A DNA stretch of 64,000 nucleotides, from assembly GCF_004792295.1 (NCBI RefSeq), contig NZ_SRRY01000002.1, positions 1 through 64,000 of the forward strand. Direction: 5' to 3'. How positions within the stretch are numbered: position 1 is the stretch's first letter; each line of letters opens with the position of its first letter. The DNA comes from Pseudoalteromonas sp. MEBiC 03607. GTDB lineage: Bacteria > Pseudomonadota > Gammaproteobacteria > Enterobacterales > Alteromonadaceae. This document shows, piece after piece, positions 42,824 through 53,301 of this stretch. The translations under genes were made by a program, and so were the position numbers. The notes below the pieces were generated by a model. The model saw only the letters and a program-made list of their open reading frames with translations. It did no database searches and was not told the origin of the DNA.

Positions 42824-43858
42824 TTACAGACGGAAGAAACGTGCTGCATCCCCTTGTTTTAATTTAAGTGCTTCTGCCACTTCTTGGCTGACGATTAAGG
42901 TGTGCTTAGCGTGATTGTAATGAGCATGTTTAGTAAAAGTGGCTCTAAAGTCATTCACGCCTTGATTACAAATTGCCAGTGTGTCTGAGCATTTCTCATT
43001 GATATGATCAAGTTCACCTATAGTAATAGGGCATACTTGTGACTCTCGAACACTGCGAATATTACCAAGTTTTGCCTCTACAGTTGGTCCTGCATCGAAT
43101 AGGTCGACGTAACCACGATGCTCAAACCCTTCTTTTTCTAAAAGTTTTAGTGCAGGTTTGGTTTTTTCATGAACTTGACCAATGACAGCTTGTGCTTTTT
43201 TGCTAAGCAGGTTGGCATAGATAGGGTACTTAGGCATTAACTCACTGATAAACACTTTATCGCCAAGGCCAACTAAGTGATCAGCTTGTGGAAATTCAAT
43301 GCTAAAAAAGTGTTCTTGTAGCCATTGCCAAAAAGGTGAGTGACCGTCTTCATCACTAACACCTCGCATTTCTGCAATGATGGTATCGGCAAAACGCTCA
43401 CTATGTTGCGCCATAAACAAAAAACGTGAACGTGATAAAAAGCGACCAGTTAAGCCTTTTCTGTTTTGCTCACGCAAAAACAATGTACAAATCTCAGAAC
43501 AACCGGTGTAATCATTACACATGCTCAAGATATCGACAGTATTATAAACATTTAGTGTAGGGGAGTGATGAACGGTTTTTCCTAAGTGATAATGATACAA
43601 AGGAACCGACATACCCACTGCGGCTTCGATAGCTGTAGTGCCAATAACGTCGCCGGTCTTGCTGTCTTCTAGTACAAATAAGTAGGTTTCGTCTTGTGGT
43701 TTATTTATATCTTTAGCAAAACTGCGTTCTGCGCGTTCGATTTTTTGTTGTAATAAATTATCATCGACTGGCAGTGAGGTAAAACCATGGCCTGACTCGA
43801 TAGCAATTTGTTTCAACGCAGCAAAATCATTTGCTGTGATAGGACGTAATACTTGCAT
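42824..43858 (-). CDS. astA: Arginine N-succinyltransferase
   Basis: A 344-residue enzyme, the same length as E. coli AstA. The ATG at 43858 (MQVLRPIT) follows GGAGTG; an earlier in-frame GTG was rejected. It transfers succinyl from succinyl-CoA to arginine, the first committed step of the AST route. Landmarks: a GNAT-like core with TYLFVLEDSKTGDVIGT, the hydrophobic core GMSVPLYHYHLGKTVH, the middle LCTLFLREQNRKG-type region (here ICTLFLREQNRKG) and the C-terminal SQVCPITIGEL. The gene lies between astC and astD as in other gammaproteobacteria. Confidence 0.96.
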   Translation of the reverse strand: MQVLRPITANDFAALKQIAIESGHGFTSLPVDDNLLQQKIERAERSFAKDINKPQDETYLFVLEDSKTGDVIGTTAIEAAVGMSVPLYHYHLGKTVHHSPTLNVYNTVDILSMCNDYTGCSEICTLFLREQNRKGLTGRFLSRSRFLFMAQHSERFADTIIAEMRGVSDEDGHSPFWQWLQEHFFSIEFPQADHLVGLGDKVFISELMPKYPIYANLLSKKAQAVIGQVHEKTKPALKLLEKEGFEHRGYVDLFDAGPTVEAKLGNIRSVRESQVCPITIGELDHINEKCSDTLAICNQGVNDFRATFTKHAHYNHAKHTLIVSQEVAEALKLKQGDAARFFRL

Positions 43859-43905
43859 TAATTGCACTCCAATGGCGCACACTTAAAAGCATGCGCCAAC
43901 TAGAA

Positions 43906-45120
<1,215 letters not shown>

Positions 45121-45144
45121 CTAAATCTGGCTTAGTATGAAAAA

Positions 45145-45172
45145 AGTATATTGCGAAAATTAGATCAGTTAA
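45145..45172 (-). promoter_or_regulatory. Candidate promoter of the ast operon
   Basis: On the minus strand TTAACT (-35), 16-base spacer, TATACT (-10). The -10 lies 34 bases before the astC start codon. Hexamers match the consensus at 4 and 5 of 6 positions. The operon diverges from an Lrp/AsnC regulator gene, and the 161-base intergenic region would hold the shared control sites; no clear ArgR or Lrp box was identified. Confidence 0.4.
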
Positions 45173-45272
45173 GCCGTTCCTGCCTAATTAAGCACGATGA
45201 GATTATTTTTCTTATCTATTTTTCTTATTATCTTGGTTAGGAACTTAAATTTGCAGTGCTATTTTGTGAAAA

Positions 45273-45743
45273 ATGACTAAAATAAAAAGCAAATTAACGA
45301 TGAAAGTGAACAAAGTGATAACTCCTCAAGATGAAAAGCTCTTATCTATCTTAAGAACTAATGCCCGCGCTAGTATTTCAGACTTAGCTAGAGCGCTTAA
45401 TCTCTCTCGCTCAACAGTACAAAGTCGTATGTTAAAACTAGAAGAGTCAGGTGTAATAAAAGGCTACAGCGTTGATTATGGAGATGCCTACTTGAACCAA
45501 ATGGTGTCAGCGCATGTTTCAATCAAGGTTAAACAGAAACTCACCACTAAAACTAACATAGAGCTAAAGCAGATAGATGCTATTTCACAGCTCTATGCAA
45601 TTAGCGGTGAATTTGATTTGATTGCTGTTGTACAAGCCCAAAACCTTGAAAAGCTGAGCCATCTTTTAGATGACATTGGTAACTTAGATGGTGTTGAGCG
45701 TACGACCTCGTCGGTGATTTTAGAGACAAAATTTAAGCGTTAA
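45273..45743 (+). CDS. Lrp/AsnC-family transcriptional regulator, divergent from the ast operon
   Basis: A 156-residue DNA-binding protein. It has an N-terminal winged helix-turn-helix (residues about 15-65: PQDEKLLSILRTNARASISDLARALNLSRSTVQSRM, landmarks DLARALNLSRSTVQ and LEESGVIKGYS) and a C-terminal RAM/AsnC ligand domain (HVSIKVKQ, LYAISGEFDLIAVVQA). It is transcribed away from astC, a classical layout for local control of an amino-acid pathway, so arginine or a product is the likely effector. The start may be ATG 45273 or ATG 45300; neither has a good ribosome binding site. Confidence 0.93.
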   Translation: MTKIKSKLTMKVNKVITPQDEKLLSILRTNARASISDLARALNLSRSTVQSRMLKLEESGVIKGYSVDYGDAYLNQMVSAHVSIKVKQKLTTKTNIELKQIDAISQLYAISGEFDLIAVVQAQNLEKLSHLLDDIGNLDGVERTTSSVILETKFKR

Positions 45744-45796
45744 TTGTTTAGCAAGTAAAAACGCGCTTATTGTCTATAATAAATTTAATTTATTAG

Positions 45797-46978
45797 TTGT
45801 TTAGGCTGATATTAATGCTTGCTTCTTTTTTGCTTTCTCTCACTGTGGCTCAACCGCTTCAGATAGGAACGAATCTGCCAATTAACGTACCTCATAATGC
45901 AATAAGTCATGTTGAATGTATATTTAAGCAAATCAATGTGCCATTTAAGTTACATAAGCTACCTTGGCTCAGAGCAAAAAGGGAAGTGCAGTTAAATCGG
46001 CTCGATGGTTATTTTACCGCAAACCTGTTATCGCAAATGCAAGAGTATGGTGAACTTTCTGCACCTATGTATTTAGAAAATTGGTACTGGTTTACCCATG
46101 CAGATTCAGCGACGATTGCTGAAGAAGACCTTCGTTATGGGGTTGTTAGGGGAAGCCATCAGGCTGACTGGTATCAACTAAGCAATAAAAATATTGAAGT
46201 AGAAGTTAACACCACACATGAACTACTGAAAGTATTTAAAAAGCAGCGTATAGACAGAATTTTGCTTGATTTAGAAGAATTTGAATACAACGCTGTGCAA
46301 CTGCAAATAAAACCTGACGAGTACGCGCAGGCATTTTACCGCTATGTTCCACTTGGCTTATTTGCGGCAAATAAAACGCTCAAGGAGTTTCCCGAGTTTT
46401 TAAACATATTTAATAGCCACATAAGTAGCTGTTCACAAAACCCCTTCATATTGTCAAAAATTGAAAAACTAACATTAGTGAAAGTGCTCCTAGAAAAAAT
46501 ACAGCATTTAGCAAGCTCAGAACAGGTGCAACAGGCGGTAATAAAAAGTAATGAAGAACCAATTGATATCAAACAGTTAGAGCAGATTGATCAGCTGTGG
46601 GCTAAGCAAGTTATTGACAATAAACCAATACTTGCAGAGCGCTTTCTCAAACTTGAGGGTTCACAATTCTTACAAGTGTGGCAAAAGCAAATGCAAGGCC
46701 TAATTACAGAAACAATCGTCACCGACAAACAAGGCAAGAATGTCATAATCAGTGAAGTCACAACCGATTATTGGCAGGGTGATGAAGCTAAGTTTTTAAA
46801 TATGTATTTGCAAGATGATGACTACTACATTGACACGGTTGAGTTTGATGAGTCGACTAAGCACTTTCAGGTGCAGTTTAGTGTACCCATATTAGATGAT
46901 GAAAATCAGCACATTGGTGTGCTGATTTTGGGAGTCGATATTGAAAAGGCACTTTCAAATAAAGTAAGTAGCCCTTAG
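45797..46978 (+). CDS. Fusion of a solute-binding-like domain with a C-terminal Cache-like domain
   Basis: A 393-residue exported protein. I keep the TTG at 45797 because MFRLILMLASFLLSLTVA is a usable signal peptide, while the ATG at 45815 would leave no positively charged n-region; the site is unresolved. Residues about 20-235 resemble SBP_bac_3 (family 3) amino-acid-binding proteins (LQIGTNLPIN, LDGYFTANLL, YWFTHADS). Residues about 265-385 resemble a single Cache/PDC domain (ITETIVTDKQGKNVIISE, FQVQFSVPILDDENQHIGVLILGVDI, landmark LDDENQHIGVLI). There is no transmembrane or output domain. It may bind small molecules for a separate sensor. The 3' end overlaps the convergent gene by 4 bases. 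Confidence 0.7.
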   Translation: MFRLILMLASFLLSLTVAQPLQIGTNLPINVPHNAISHVECIFKQINVPFKLHKLPWLRAKREVQLNRLDGYFTANLLSQMQEYGELSAPMYLENWYWFTHADSATIAEEDLRYGVVRGSHQADWYQLSNKNIEVEVNTTHELLKVFKKQRIDRILLDLEEFEYNAVQLQIKPDEYAQAFYRYVPLGLFAANKTLKEFPEFLNIFNSHISSCSQNPFILSKIEKLTLVKVLLEKIQHLASSEQVQQAVIKSNEEPIDIKQLEQIDQLWAKQVIDNKPILAERFLKLEGSQFLQVWQKQMQGLITETIVTDKQGKNVIISEVTTDYWQGDEAKFLNMYLQDDDYYIDTVEFDESTKHFQVQFSVPILDDENQHIGVLILGVDIEKALSNKVSSP

Positions 46979-47898
46979 TGATTAGGTTTAGGCGCTTTTC
47001 GGATGACTTTTTTCTCAACCTTATCAAGTTCAATCACATAAGCGTTGCCACCAATACCTTTAAATTCTTCATCAGTGAAAACAATCGTATTGTCATCATA
47101 AAAAGTAATCGCTTCTTTTTGGGTCACGATACCTAAATCTATAAGCGAAACGTCGCCAGAGAAAAACTTATCACCTTGAAAATTCTCAAATAGCCAGATG
47201 CTAGTTGAATCTAACAGTACTAACTTGGAGCGGTCTGGGCTAAGTGCTGCAGAAGTGATCCAACAGAGTTTTTCCATGGTGGTGCAGGTTTTAAATGAGT
47301 CAATTAGCTCTGCATCAAAATTAGCGGCATGATCGCCTACTTTATATACTTTGGTGATACCATCAAATGGTTCTGTTCTGTTTTTAGTGAATAAATAAAG
47401 GTGACGACCGAGAGCTACAAACGCTTCCAAATCAAAGTTTTTTTGATCTGGAGTAATGGGGTTACCATCCATTTCTGGATAGGTGAACTTGATAATTTCG
47501 GCTTCAGTGGTGTCGCCTTTGATATCAATAGGGTTTTCGATTTTATAAATGGTTAACCACTTTCTATCATTGTTATTATTGCCGAAGTCGCCTAAAAAAA
47601 AATGACCAAATTTATTTTGTGTCATATCTTCCCAATCAATGTTTTTGGCATTTGTTACTAAGATTTCTTTTGCAATTGAGCCATCTTTATTGAGCCGATA
47701 GAGCTTCGGTTGGTCACCACTGTCGTTAATAGCCCATAGCCGTTTATATTTATCAAATTCAATTCCTGAAATTTCTTTCACTTTAGGGTCAACAGTTAAA
47801 CGCTTTTTACTGTAAAGCGTGTAAATTGAAGAGGCTACAAAAATTCCCATCAACGTGATGGAAAACAGTAATATAGATAATAGGCTTTTTTTTAACAT
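46975..47898 (-). CDS. Membrane-anchored or exported protein, possibly a beta-propeller
   Basis: A 307-residue protein. Residues 1-30 form a signal anchor (MLKKSLLSILLFSITLMGIF, no clear cleavage site). The rest is beta-rich with repeated strand-turn motifs (EISGIEFDKYKRLWAINDSGD, GHFFLGDFGNN, RHLYLFTKN, AALSPDRSKLVLLDSTSIW, TIVFTDEEFKGIGGNAYVIEL) that suggest a beta-propeller resembling SdiA-regulated-type proteins. I could not name the family. It runs convergently with the solute-binding/Cache gene with overlapping ends and may share a transcript direction with the GGDEF-EAL gene upstream, 49 bases away. Confidence 0.6.
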   Translation of the reverse strand: MLKKSLLSILLFSITLMGIFVASSIYTLYSKKRLTVDPKVKEISGIEFDKYKRLWAINDSGDQPKLYRLNKDGSIAKEILVTNAKNIDWEDMTQNKFGHFFLGDFGNNNNDRKWLTIYKIENPIDIKGDTTEAEIIKFTYPEMDGNPITPDQKNFDLEAFVALGRHLYLFTKNRTEPFDGITKVYKVGDHAANFDAELIDSFKTCTTMEKLCWITSAALSPDRSKLVLLDSTSIWLFENFQGDKFFSGDVSLIDLGIVTQKEAITFYDDNTIVFTDEEFKGIGGNAYVIELDKVEKKVIRKAPKPNH

Positions 47899-47947
47899 TT
47901 AAGGCACATATTTGGAAAAGTACACGCTATTATAGTCATAACGATAA

Positions 47948-49861
47948 TTACTGTATATTCCAAACACCAGTGCCTGTTACAGACATAAAGTTTAAGTTGT
48001 CTTGTAAAACTTTATGGCCTACATAAACGGATGATTCAGGGTGGCTAACTAAATAGCCTTGCACACTTCTTATGCCAAGCGATTTGACAAGCTCAAACTG
48101 GCTGTGATCTTCAACACCTTCAGCAACAATTTTTAATCCAAGTTTTTGCCCTAATTCACTCAACGTATGTAATATCTGGTTATATTTAGGATTTTGATCA
48201 GCCTGTGAGACAAACATTCTATCGAGTTTAATAACATCAATTGGTAATTCAGCCAATGTACTCAATGAGCTAAATCCTGTACCAAAATCGTCAATTGCAA
48301 TAGTGACGCCTTCTTCACGCAAGCGCTCTAGAGAATGAATGATTTTATTACTAGCTTTTATAAGCGTAGACTCTGTGATTTCAAGCATCAGTGCTGTTGC
48401 TGGTAGACCGGTTTTAGCTAGTTTTTCTGTGATGAATTTATAAATATCAAGATGCTTTAATTGCACACCAGAGATATTTACTGAAATTTTAACCTTCTTT
48501 AAGCCTGCGTTATGCCATGCTGACATTTGTCGACACGATTCAAGCATTATCCAATCACCCAAATCTAAGATTAGGTTTGATTCTTCAGCGATTGGTATAA
48601 ATTCGTCAGGAGCAATAGAGCCCTCAGCTGGATGATCCCAACGGATCAGCGCTTCAAAGTAATCTATCGCGCAATCCTCAACATGTACGATGGGTTGAAA
48701 AGACAAATGAAAGCTTTCACTTGCGATTGCTAAACGCATTTCTTCAAGTAAATAATGGTATCGGCGGATCTTTTTACCCATTTCAGGTGAATAAACTTTG
48801 AAAATACCGCGACCATCTGTTTTAGCACGATACATAGCAACATCGGCCATCTGTAATAAAGATTGCGGTGTAGCCGCACTATCAGGGTAAACGGCAATAC
48901 CAATACTTGCACTAATTTTTATTAACTTATTACCAAGAACAAAATCACGTTCAATCTCTCTCAACACATTTTGAGCAACTTCAACTGTTTTTTGTTGATC
49001 TAGTTGTTGGCTTATAAATATTGAAAACTCATCACCACCTAATCGAGCTAAGTTTTGTTCAAGCTGACTTTTAGGAGACAAATTTATTAATTTATGATGA
49101 CGTAATACACTGCTTAAACGGGCTGCAACTTGAATGAGCACTTCATCCCCAAAGCTGTGCCCAAATGAGTCATTAACTTGCTTAAAGCCATCTAAATCTA
49201 TGAATAATAAAGAACATCTGAGTTTGTTATTTTCGGCTATTTGTAATTGTTCTGCGAGGTATTCAATGTAAGCATGGCGGTCGAGTAATAAGGTGAGTTT
49301 GTCTTGATGAATACTCACTTCAGATTCTCTCGTATAGGTCGTTATATGCGAGCTAAGTGCTTGAACATTTTTTTTAAGTTGAATGATAGGTTTTACTGTA
49401 GGCTCAGATGGCACATGGACAACATTTAAGTTTTCTAATAGCTCTGTCGTTTGCTTATTTAGCTCCTTTAACAAATACTTTTCACTACTTGATTGCTTTT
49501 TTCTTGTAACTACCAGGCTTATTGCTAATGCAAGCAGAAGAAAAACAATAATATTAACAGGTGATAAAAGTGTTAGTTTGATAAGTTTATTCGCCTCAAT
49601 TGCATTAATTGCAACTGGGGTTGCTTGAATTACGACAAATTGAGAGTCATCAGCGAGAAACGTTTTCTGACCATATAGTATCACATTGTACCAAGGCGAT
49701 GGCTCAACATTTAACAACGCTCGCTCAAATGTTCTCAATTCTGCAGTATTAATATTGAATTGTATATCATTAACTTGCTTGGTTAACAGTATGTTACAGC
49801 CATAACAAAAAGCCATTACGGTTATTATGGTTATGCACGTTATACGAAAAGATTTGGTCAT
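47948..49861 (-). CDS. Membrane-bound GGDEF-EAL c-di-GMP enzyme
   Basis: A 637-residue protein. Two hydrophobic segments (about 8-25 and 100-118) flank a short periplasmic sensor region that does not match a known domain. The GGDEF domain follows at about residues 185-345 with an intact RLGGDEFSIF motif near 271, then EAL at about 370-620. The EAL active site is complete: EALIRW, SVNISG, EITEST, IDDFGTGFSS, IKLDRMF, AEGVED and the QGYLVS end. No I-site RxxD precedes GGDEF at the usual distance. Both halves look active; the net direction of c-di-GMP change cannot be read. A palindromic element lies 125 bases upstream. Confidence 0.93.
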   Translation of the reverse strand: MTKSFRITCITIITVMAFCYGCNILLTKQVNDIQFNINTAELRTFERALLNVEPSPWYNVILYGQKTFLADDSQFVVIQATPVAINAIEANKLIKLTLLSPVNIIVFLLLALAISLVVTRKKQSSSEKYLLKELNKQTTELLENLNVVHVPSEPTVKPIIQLKKNVQALSSHITTYTRESEVSIHQDKLTLLLDRHAYIEYLAEQLQIAENNKLRCSLLFIDLDGFKQVNDSFGHSFGDEVLIQVAARLSSVLRHHKLINLSPKSQLEQNLARLGGDEFSIFISQQLDQQKTVEVAQNVLREIERDFVLGNKLIKISASIGIAVYPDSAATPQSLLQMADVAMYRAKTDGRGIFKVYSPEMGKKIRRYHYLLEEMRLAIASESFHLSFQPIVHVEDCAIDYFEALIRWDHPAEGSIAPDEFIPIAEESNLILDLGDWIMLESCRQMSAWHNAGLKKVKISVNISGVQLKHLDIYKFITEKLAKTGLPATALMLEITESTLIKASNKIIHSLERLREEGVTIAIDDFGTGFSSLSTLAELPIDVIKLDRMFVSQADQNPKYNQILHTLSELGQKLGLKIVAEGVEDHSQFELVKSLGIRSVQGYLVSHPESSVYVGHKVLQDNLNFMSVTGTGVWNIQ

Positions 49862-51016
49862 AGATTACTACCGTTTTGGTGTTAATGTTTTACTATAAAA
49901 CTCACCAGCTTAATGCCTTGAGTATATTGCTTGTAAATTTAATTAACAAAGCCTTTCTTGTCTAATGGAACAATGGGTGTAAGTAAATGTGAAATTTCAC
50001 ATTGTTTAGTATATTTGCTCTAACCTTTTCCTTCTCAAATAATTCTTCTATTGTTGCTAATTGCTGAATTGTGTAGCAGCAGAGTAAGCGTAATATCGAG
50101 CAGATATTCTAGTTTAGCGCATTTGAGGTGATGATTTCTTTGTGCATGATCAATTTATTTATAATAATAATATGTATGATAATTTTCACCTTGTGATTAT
50201 TTTTGTATAAAAGTTGCGTTTTTGGTGATTTTTAAGGTTTCAAGTGTTTACAGATTAGTTAGAGAACAGGTTTTAAACTGTAGGGAAAAATCATTAGCTT
50301 GTTGCATAGATTTGGAAAGTGCTTTTCAAAAGGGACTGCATGCAAGTCTAAAATTTACGCTTTTCTACTTATTGTCTTCGTTTTATTGCTGAGATATTTT
50401 TTAAAAAATGTAAATTGTATCGTCAGCCTATATAGTAGTCTTTTTATTCTATATATTTGTTTGCAATATAATAAGGTGATACTGTTTTTATTGTGTTTAT
50501 TTAACCTAAAAATATAAGTAAAAATAAAGGTTAAGTTTTCGTTGCTGTTGAATGTGTGTTTTTATTTTAGAAATTAACTACTCATGCAGTTTGTTGTATT
50601 TATTCTTGTTGTATTAAGTGTAATGTTGTATTTAGTGTTTTTACTCTAAATAAGCTTCAAATTTATTCACTTTACCAAAGTCCGCAAGTTAACTACTTTT
50701 ACAATGCTTTAAAAGCAACACCTAAAAAACATATTGAAATTAAACTATATTTTATAGCCAACTTGGTTCAGTTATTGCTCATAACAAGTTAGCAAGATGA
50801 TGGGTGTTAGGATAGTTTGTTTTTTGCTCTTTTTTGGTGCAAAAAATAAGCTGATGCACTGTCATAATGCGTAAACATAGGTTTGATTTACTAAGTTCAC
50901 TTATTTTCATAAGTATCTAGATAAATAAACCTTAAACGCACAGTTTCGCGCAGTAAGTTGTTAAAAGCGGTACTGTGACAAGGATAAATTTACCAATTGG
51001 TTGATTGGAGCCCACT
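49862..51016. other. Long AT-rich intergenic region upstream of the glycogen operon
   Basis: About 1.15 kb without a convincing gene. It holds the 18-base palindrome at 49986-50003 near its left end and presumably the promoter of the glycogen operon near its right end, although no good -35/-10 pair was found. Possible short frames are hydrophobic, lack ribosome binding sites and do not look real. T-rich runs are frequent. It could encode a small RNA or a long leader; no tRNA or clear terminator was seen in it. Confidence 0.6.
49986..50003. promoter_or_regulatory. Perfect 18-base palindrome, candidate operator for the GGDEF-EAL gene
   Basis: AATGTGAAATTTCACATT is its own reverse complement. 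It contains TGTGA and TCACA halves like a CRP site, but the spacing is 4 rather than 6, so CRP binding is doubtful. It is 125 bases upstream of the GGDEF-EAL start. Confidence 0.45.
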
Positions 51017-51316
51017 ATGTTAAGTAAACGTTTTTTTAAGACTAAAGACGAAACAGAAGTTACCTTTGAGTTTAAGCGTCCCGATGCAGATGACGTGCAG
51101 TTAGTTGCAGAATTTACAGATTGGCAACCAGTGCCAATGAAATTCAATAAAAAAGAACAAGTGTTTAAATGTAAACAACGCCTACCACTTGATAAAGAAT
51201 TTCATTTTCGTTATCTAATTAATGGTCAAGAGTGGGATAACGACCACCAGGCTGATGGCTATATTCCAAATGAATTTGGAACAGATAATAGTATTGTTAA
51301 TACCCAACGCGTTTAG
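51017..51316 (+). CDS. Small stand-alone CBM48/isoamylase-N-like protein
   Basis: A 99-residue cytoplasmic protein. The ATG at 51017 follows GGAG; the upstream in-frame TTG is rejected. The whole chain is an early-set carbohydrate-binding fold (TFEFKRPDADDVQLVAEFTDWQPVPMKF, FHFRYLINGQEW; landmarks FTDWQPVPM and FRYLINGQEW) as in AMPK-beta and the N-domains of GlgB and GlgX. It has no catalytic part. It is the first gene of the glycogen operon, 8 bases before malQ. It may hold enzymes to glycogen or regulate them by binding glucan, an inference from the fold and place. Confidence 0.85.
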   Translation: MLSKRFFKTKDETEVTFEFKRPDADDVQLVAEFTDWQPVPMKFNKKEQVFKCKQRLPLDKEFHFRYLINGQEWDNDHQADGYIPNEFGTDNSIVNTQRV

Positions 51317-51324
51317 GTGAGTTG

Positions 51325-53301
51325 ATGCAGTCACTTTCGCAGTTATATTATCTGCATGGCATAGGCTATGAATATACGAAGTATACTGGCGAGCATGTTA
51401 TTTTCGAAGAAAATACACGCCGCCAGGCACTAAGCTGTTGTGGTATAGACACAGCTAATTCTGATCAAATAAATCAGTTAAATTTTGCTTTAGATGCAGG
51501 AACGTGGCTGACTTTGTTGCCTCAAACTAGCATTATTGAGGCACATGACCCTTACTTAAAAGTTCGTATCGATGAACGCTTGTTGAGCCGAGCTTGTCAC
51601 CTTAGCATACCATCCTTGTCCATAAATCTGACACGTGAAAATCTGCAAGGACTTGCCGTGACAGGAGACTATGGCTTTAATGGGGTTCGTTACCTTGAAG
51701 TTGCTTTACCTGTTCCTGCTATGCCTATTGGTTATCATGATGCAGTGATAACGGTTGCTGATCAACAAGCTCATAGCCAATTATGGATAACACCTAAAGA
51801 GTGTTACTCAATTGATGATAAAAAGCGTTTGGGACTTTCCATCCAACTTTACAGTTTGTGTAATGCGCAAGGATTAGGTATTGGCGATTTTGCTGATTTA
51901 GCAACTTTAATCCGTGAAGTGGCGCAACAAGAAATGGATTACATTTTACTTAATCCATTGCATTTATTATTTGAACACAGTCCTGAGCGAGCTAGCCCTT
52001 ATAGCCCTAACAGCCGAGCGTTGTTAAACCCGCTATATATTTCGATTTCACTGTGTGAAGATGCATTGAATAATGACTCACTATCACAATTGCTCAGTGA
52101 TAAACCCGCTACAACTGAACCTTTTATAGATTATTCTGCTGTTAGTCGATTTAAATATGATGCATTTCGTTGTTTATACACTCAATTTTGCCGGACAGCG
52201 TCAGCTGAACGAAAAGCAGAGTTTAAGCAGTTTTGTAGTAATCATAAGCACAGTCTAGCAACCTTGGTAGTTGACGATAATGAATATGCCAGTTACTTGC
52301 AGTGGCAGGCACATTTACAGCTAAATCATTGTCAGCATATTGCAAATGAAGCAAATATGGCGATAGGTCTTATTAACGATCTAGCTGTTGGTTGCGCTGG
52401 TGATGGCAGTGAGTTTCGTAGCCAAGAAGAGTTATTTGCAGTGGGGGCAAATGTGGGAGCGCCTCCTGATCCTTGGGCTGAACAAGGTCAGAATTGGGGG
52501 TTGCCAGCTTTAAATCCTCAAAAGTTAAGTAAAAATAATTTTGCCTTCTATCGCTCTTTGATCCGCGCCAATATGGAAGATGTTGGTGGATTGCGCATAG
52601 ATCATGTGATGGCAATCAGAAGGCTGTGGTGGTGTTTTGAAAATAACGCCCAGCAAGATGGTTGCTATGTTTACTACCCATTTGAACATTTGTTGGCGAT
52701 ACTGAAAATAGAATCTCATCTTAACCACTGTGTCGTGATAGGTGAGGATCTAGGTGTTGTACCAAGTGAAGTTCGCGAAGCACTAAAAGCAAGTGCAATT
52801 TATTCAAATGGCTTGTTCTATTTTGAAAAAGATTATCAAGGTGAATTTTTAGCATCAGAGCACTTTGCACCGCATAGTTTGTTGATGATTGCTAATCATG
52901 ATGTACCGCCATTTAAAGGGTGGTGGACTGGTCACGATATTACTGTTAAGCAAGAGTATGGTTTGCTTGATAGTGCACAAAGCGCTGCGCAACATGAAGC
53001 GAGAAATGTCGAAAAGCATCGTATGCTTAATTTTATCGCAAGAGAATCAGGGCAGCACTTATCATTAGATTCTGAAGCGTCTGTGGTGTATGAGTTATTA
53101 GCCTCATCGTTAGCAGCTGCTCCAGCCAGATTATTTACCATTCAAATTGACGATTTAGATCAGCAAATTTTGCCGGTGAACATTCCCGGAACTGATAAAG
53201 AATACCCAAATTGGCGGCGCGTTCTTTCACGCCCAACTGAGCAAATTATTCGTGCTCAGCATGCATTTTTAGCCAATTTAATTTCGATAAGGAATCAATA
53301 A
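51325..53301 (+). CDS. malQ: 4-alpha-glucanotransferase (GH77)
   Basis: A 658-residue cytoplasmic enzyme. The ATG at 51325 follows AGGTGA. It transfers alpha-1,4-glucan segments among malto-oligosaccharides. The GH77 landmarks are present: SPYSPNSRALLNPLY, the flexible-loop region VGAPPDPWAEQGQNWGLP (shortened as GAPPDPWAEQGQNWG), nucleophile Asp426 in LRIDHVM, acid/base Glu474 in VIGEDLG and the transition-state region IANHDVPPF. An N-terminal extension of about 170 residues is beta-rich, as in E. coli MalQ. Its place in the glycogen operon suggests recycling of limit dextrins and short oligosaccharides from GlgX and GlgP. Confidence 0.95.
   Translation: MQSLSQLYYLHGIGYEYTKYTGEHVIFEENTRRQALSCCGIDTANSDQINQLNFALDAGTWLTLLPQTSIIEAHDPYLKVRIDERLLSRACHLSIPSLSINLTRENLQGLAVTGDYGFNGVRYLEVALPVPAMPIGYHDAVITVADQQAHSQLWITPKECYSIDDKKRLGLSIQLYSLCNAQGLGIGDFADLATLIREVAQQEMDYILLNPLHLLFEHSPERASPYSPNSRALLNPLYISISLCEDALNNDSLSQLLSDKPATTEPFIDYSAVSRFKYDAFRCLYTQFCRTASAERKAEFKQFCSNHKHSLATLVVDDNEYASYLQWQAHLQLNHCQHIANEANMAIGLINDLAVGCAGDGSEFRSQEELFAVGANVGAPPDPWAEQGQNWGLPALNPQKLSKNNFAFYRSLIRANMEDVGGLRIDHVMAIRRLWWCFENNAQQDGCYVYYPFEHLLAILKIESHLNHCVVIGEDLGVVPSEVREALKASAIYSNGLFYFEKDYQGEFLASEHFAPHSLLMIANHDVPPFKGWWTGHDITVKQEYGLLDSAQSAAQHEARNVEKHRMLNFIARESGQHLSLDSEASVVYELLASSLAAAPARLFTIQIDDLDQQILPVNIPGTDKEYPNWRRVLSRPTEQIIRAQHAFLANLISIRNQ

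Noticed and set aside
49986..50003. CRP site in the GGDEF-EAL upstream palindrome
   Set aside because: The TGTGA and TCACA halves are separated by 4 bases instead of 6, so it is kept only as an unassigned palindrome.
50299..50517. A 72-codon frame in the long intergenic region encoding a hydrophobic peptide
   Set aside because: It starts with TTG without a ribosome binding site, the composition is that of AT-rich noncoding DNA, and nothing in it resembles a protein family.
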